Below, one piece after another: positions 16,228-18,171 of a stretch of DNA of 18,171 nucleotides. Within the stretch, counting starts at the first letter, position 1; each line of letters opens with the position of its first letter. The position numbers and the translations under genes were made by a program. The notes below the pieces were generated by a model. It made no database searches and was not told where the DNA came from. It worked only from the letters and a program-made list of their open reading frames with translations. Source of the stretch: Zoogloeaceae bacterium (GTDB lineage: Bacteria > Pseudomonadota > Gammaproteobacteria > Burkholderiales > Rhodocyclaceae); assembly GCA_031267345.1 (NCBI GenBank), contig JAIRZG010000042.1, forward strand, positions 1-18,171. The letters run 5' to 3'.

Positions 16228-17732
16228 AACATTGCGCAGGATGGAAATTCGCGTCCTTGCTGGTTATTTTCGCCTTGAGCCTACCCGTGCAGGCAGCGGA
16301 AAACCCGGACGATTATCCGTACAAAATCGTCTTGCAGACGCAGGGTCAGGCGAGATGGTATCGTCTGGACATCCCGATGTCGGTGCAGTGGTCAGCCGCC
16401 CATGCCGATCTGCGCGATCTGCGCGTTTTCAACGCGGCGGGCGAAGCCCTGCCCTACGCGCTGACAGCAGGCGCGGCGCGGCATACCGAAACCCGGCGCG
16501 AGGCGGCGGCGCGGCTGTTTCCGCTGTATGCCGAGGCCGACGCGCCAGTGACGAACACAGCGGACTTGAGCATCCGGCGCGACGCTGAAGGCATGGTGAT
16601 CGAAATCCTGCCGGACGCCGATTCGCCCGCAAAAGCGCAGCGACAATTGCGCGGCTGGTTGCTGGATACCGGCGCGGCGGATTTTCCGCTGGAGCGTCTC
16701 GATCTCGACTGGCGCGACGCGAAAGAGGGCTTTCAGCGTTTTTCCATCGAGGCCAGCGATGATCTGGAACACTGGCGGTACTGGGGCAAAGGACAGGTTG
16801 CGCGTCTGAATTTCAACGGCGAGGCCATCGAGCAGAACGAAATCCGCCTACCGGGACACAAGGCGCGTTACCTGCGTCTCCTCTGGCTTGCCGCGCCGGA
16901 AGCGGCGACGGTCAATGCCGCGCGTCTCGTCGGCACACTCGCCGGAGAAGAAGCCGCGCCGCTGGTGTGGTCGGAAACGCTGCCCGGCGAGCGCGTGGGC
17001 GAAGGCGAATTCATCTGGCGTCTGCCGCTGGCCTTGCCGCTGACGCGGCTGCGGATTCGTGTGCTCGAAGACAACACCCTGGCGCCGGTCGTGATCTCCG
17101 GACGCTTCCAAAAGGCGACGGCAGAAAAAACGCCTGACGACAATCGACGTGGCGCGGGTATAAACCGGCTGCTGGATCGCGCTTCGGCACGTCGTCCGGC
17201 AGCGCCGCGCACGCGGGAAACGCCGTGGCGACCATTGGCGCGCGGCGTGGCGTATCGACTGACGGAAGCAGACGGCGAGCGCGTACAGGATGAATTCGAC
17301 CTGCCCGCCCAGCCCGTCAACCAATTGCGTTTGCAATTCGACCTGCGCGGCGGCGGTCTGGGCGGCGATGCCGCGCCGGAAGCGCGTGTCGCCCTGCATG
17401 GCCATCAACTGGTTTTTCTGGCGCGCGGCAGCGCCCCGTATCAACTGGCCTTTGGTCGCGCCGACGCGCCTCCGGCGGCGTTGCCGCTCGCCACCCTGAT
17501 TCCGCCGGATAACGACAACGACAGCTCCCGTCGCTTCGGCGTCGCCCGCCTGACGGACGCATTGCCCGCCTCAATCACGCCCGCGCCCGCGCCGGAGGAG
17601 ACGGTTGACTGGAAAAAAGTCGGCCTGTGGCTCGTCCTGCTGGCAGGCGTCGCCCTGCTGCTTGGCATGGCCTTCAGTCTGCTGCGCGCCGCGTCCGCCG
17701 CCGACCAGACGGAGGACGACCAGGCAAAATGA
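16224..17732 (+). CDS. DUF3999 periplasmic protein with C-terminal membrane anchor
   Basis: A 502-residue protein of unknown function. It begins with a signal peptide (MKHCAGWKFASLLVIFALSL, likely cleaved after VQA near residue 24), continues as a large soluble, beta-rich-looking periplasmic domain, and ends with one transmembrane helix (about 467-488) and a short charged tail. YRLDIPMSVQWSAAHADLRD and LRVFNAAGEALPYAL near the start are typical of DUF3999. The ATG at 16224 overlaps the DUF2339 stop in an ATGA arrangement and has AAGGA 5 bases before it; an in-frame ATG at 16104 lies inside the upstream gene and would lose the signal peptide, so it is rejected. The coupling suggests that the two products form a complex in the envelope, DUF3999 providing the external domain. 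This is inference. Confidence 0.9.
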   Translation: MKHCAGWKFASLLVIFALSLPVQAAENPDDYPYKIVLQTQGQARWYRLDIPMSVQWSAAHADLRDLRVFNAAGEALPYALTAGAARHTETRREAAARLFPLYAEADAPVTNTADLSIRRDAEGMVIEILPDADSPAKAQRQLRGWLLDTGAADFPLERLDLDWRDAKEGFQRFSIEASDDLEHWRYWGKGQVARLNFNGEAIEQNEIRLPGHKARYLRLLWLAAPEAATVNAARLVGTLAGEEAAPLVWSETLPGERVGEGEFIWRLPLALPLTRLRIRVLEDNTLAPVVISGRFQKATAEKTPDDNRRGAGINRLLDRASARRPAAPRTRETPWRPLARGVAYRLTEADGERVQDEFDLPAQPVNQLRLQFDLRGGGLGGDAAPEARVALHGHQLVFLARGSAPYQLAFGRADAPPAALPLATLIPPDNDNDSSRRFGVARLTDALPASITPAPAPEETVDWKKVGLWLVLLAGVALLLGMAFSLLRAASAADQTEDDQAK

Positions 17733-17734
17733 GC

Positions 17735-17772
17735 AAATCAGGCAAGATTGGCAATCCCTCTCCCTGATTTTT
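17735..17772 (+). terminator. Probable terminator of the DUF2339/DUF3999 operon
   Basis: AAATCAGG (17735-17742) and CCTGATTT (17763-17770) are perfect complements, and the T-run continues to 17772. The loop of 20 bases can fold into a small GATT-GGC-AATC stem. It starts 2 bases after the DUF3999 stop. The stem is only moderately GC-rich. Confidence 0.4.
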
Positions 17773-17815
17773 CCCCTCTGTGCAGAGCGGAAACATCGCA
17801 GCCCTTGCAGGCAGC

Positions 17816-17841
17816 AACGCGCGCCTTCGGCGCGGGGCGTT
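17816..17841 (+). promoter_or_regulatory. GC-rich hairpin, function unknown
   Basis: CGCGCC (17820-17825) pairs with GGCGCG (17829-17834) around TTC, and AACGC (17816-17820) can pair with GCGTT (17837-17841). No T-run follows. It may assist termination or belong to the adjoining repeat. Confidence 0.25.
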
Positions 17842-17849
17842 CCAGGACA

Positions 17850-17880
17850 GGACAGTTCCCTCCCCTTCAAGGGGAGGGTT
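17850..17880. repeat. Second copy of the palindromic repeat motif
   Basis: GGACAGTTCCCTCCCCTT (17850-17867) is identical over 18 bases to the reverse complement of 11661-11678. Its own CCCTCCCCTT (17858-17867) and AAGGGGAGGG (17869-17878) form a perfect 10-bp palindrome around one base. Like the first copy it lies at an operon end, here next to an insertion-sequence remnant. Confidence 0.6.
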
Positions 17881-18171
17881 AGAGCACATTAACAAACAAT
17901 TGATTATTGTGTATGATGTAGAAATATGTAGGGGATAAACAGGAGGAGAGATGCCAAGGCCGTTGTCGAATGATCTACGAAAAAGGATAGTTGCGGCCAA
18001 GTCTGATCGGGTGATTGAAGCTGTACCGGGCACCCGGTTTCATCGAACGACGATCCTCTCCTCGATCCGGTTGGATGGAACGATGATCCCGCCTGTCTTC
18101 GAGGGGCGCTCAACGGGGAGCTCTTTCGGGCCTATAGGACTCCGTGCCTGGCCCCGTCGCTCAAGCCGGGG
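17881..18171 (+). mobile_element. IS630-family element, left part; runs out of the window
   Basis: The AT-rich 17881-17950 precedes a transposase start and differs in composition from the GC-rich neighbourhood. It contains ACAAT-TGATT-ATTGT (about 17897-17911), a small imperfect palindrome that may belong to the element's end. The exact boundary and the TA target duplication typical of this family cannot be fixed because the right end is outside. Confidence 0.55.
17951..18171 (+). pseudogene. IS630-family transposase, internally deleted and frameshifted, partial
   Basis: An excellent ribosome site (AGGAGG, 17941-17946) precedes ATG 17951. The first residues, MPRPLSNDLRKRIVAAKSD, are the standard start of IS630 transposases. 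They should lead into a helix-turn-helix, but the frame passes at once to VIEAVPGTRFHRTTILSSIR and LDGTMIPPVFEG, which is from the middle of the catalytic domain. About a hundred or more codons, with the DNA-binding domain and the first catalytic acidic residue, appear to be missing. After VFEG the family sequence NGELFRAYRTPCLAPSLKPG continues in another frame from 18112; one G seems lost from the G-run at 18103-18106. The gene is therefore not functional as read. Its 3' end is beyond the window. Confidence 0.75.

Overview
The window is a GC-rich, densely coded stretch of a Gram-negative bacterial chromosome. The ArgD and ArgF sequences, the gene types and the paired DUF2339/DUF3999 genes suggest a betaproteobacterium, possibly Rhodocyclales or Nitrosomonadales-like. 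That placement is inferred from protein character only and the genus is not resolved. No rRNA, tRNA or CRISPR array was seen.

Layout. (1) Positions 1-3015, minus strand: the first 1005 codons of gltB, the large subunit of glutamate synthase, cut by the window edge. (2) Positions 3016-3405: a divergent intergenic region with a good promoter for gltB and a weaker one for the next operon. (3) Positions 3406-8139, plus strand: a two-gene signalling operon. It encodes a 1208-residue hybrid sensor kinase (tandem periplasmic solute-binding-like domains, one membrane helix, HisKA, HATPase, receiver, Hpt) and a receiver-HD-GYP response regulator. Together they hold every His and Asp of a four-step phosphorelay ending in a predicted c-di-GMP phosphodiesterase. 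(4) Positions 8140-8308: a structured leader with a perfect hairpin, a seven-codon ORF, a terminator and further hairpins. (5) Positions 8309-10404: argD and argF, the transaminase and carbamoyltransferase steps of arginine synthesis. (6) Positions 10401-12725: a non-coding stretch that looks like decayed coding sequence, an AraC-family regulator, and a convergent Tat-signal short-chain dehydrogenase, separated by a palindromic repeat. (7) Positions 13048-17732: a translationally coupled DUF2339/DUF3999 membrane-protein pair. (8) Positions 17733-18171: a terminator, a second copy of the repeat motif, and the damaged start of an IS630-family transposase.

How it fits together. gltB supplies glutamate. 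argD and argF use glutamate-derived nitrogen and ornithine to make citrulline. The signalling operon between them has sensor domains of the amino-acid-binding type, so nitrogen or amino-acid sensing linked to c-di-GMP is a reasonable but unproven reading. The AraC regulator and the dehydrogenase probably form their own small unit. The DUF2339/DUF3999 pair is an envelope system of unknown function. The parts most worth following up are the phosphorelay operon, the argD leader, the uncharacterised membrane pair, and the dispersed GGACAGTTCC-type palindromes.
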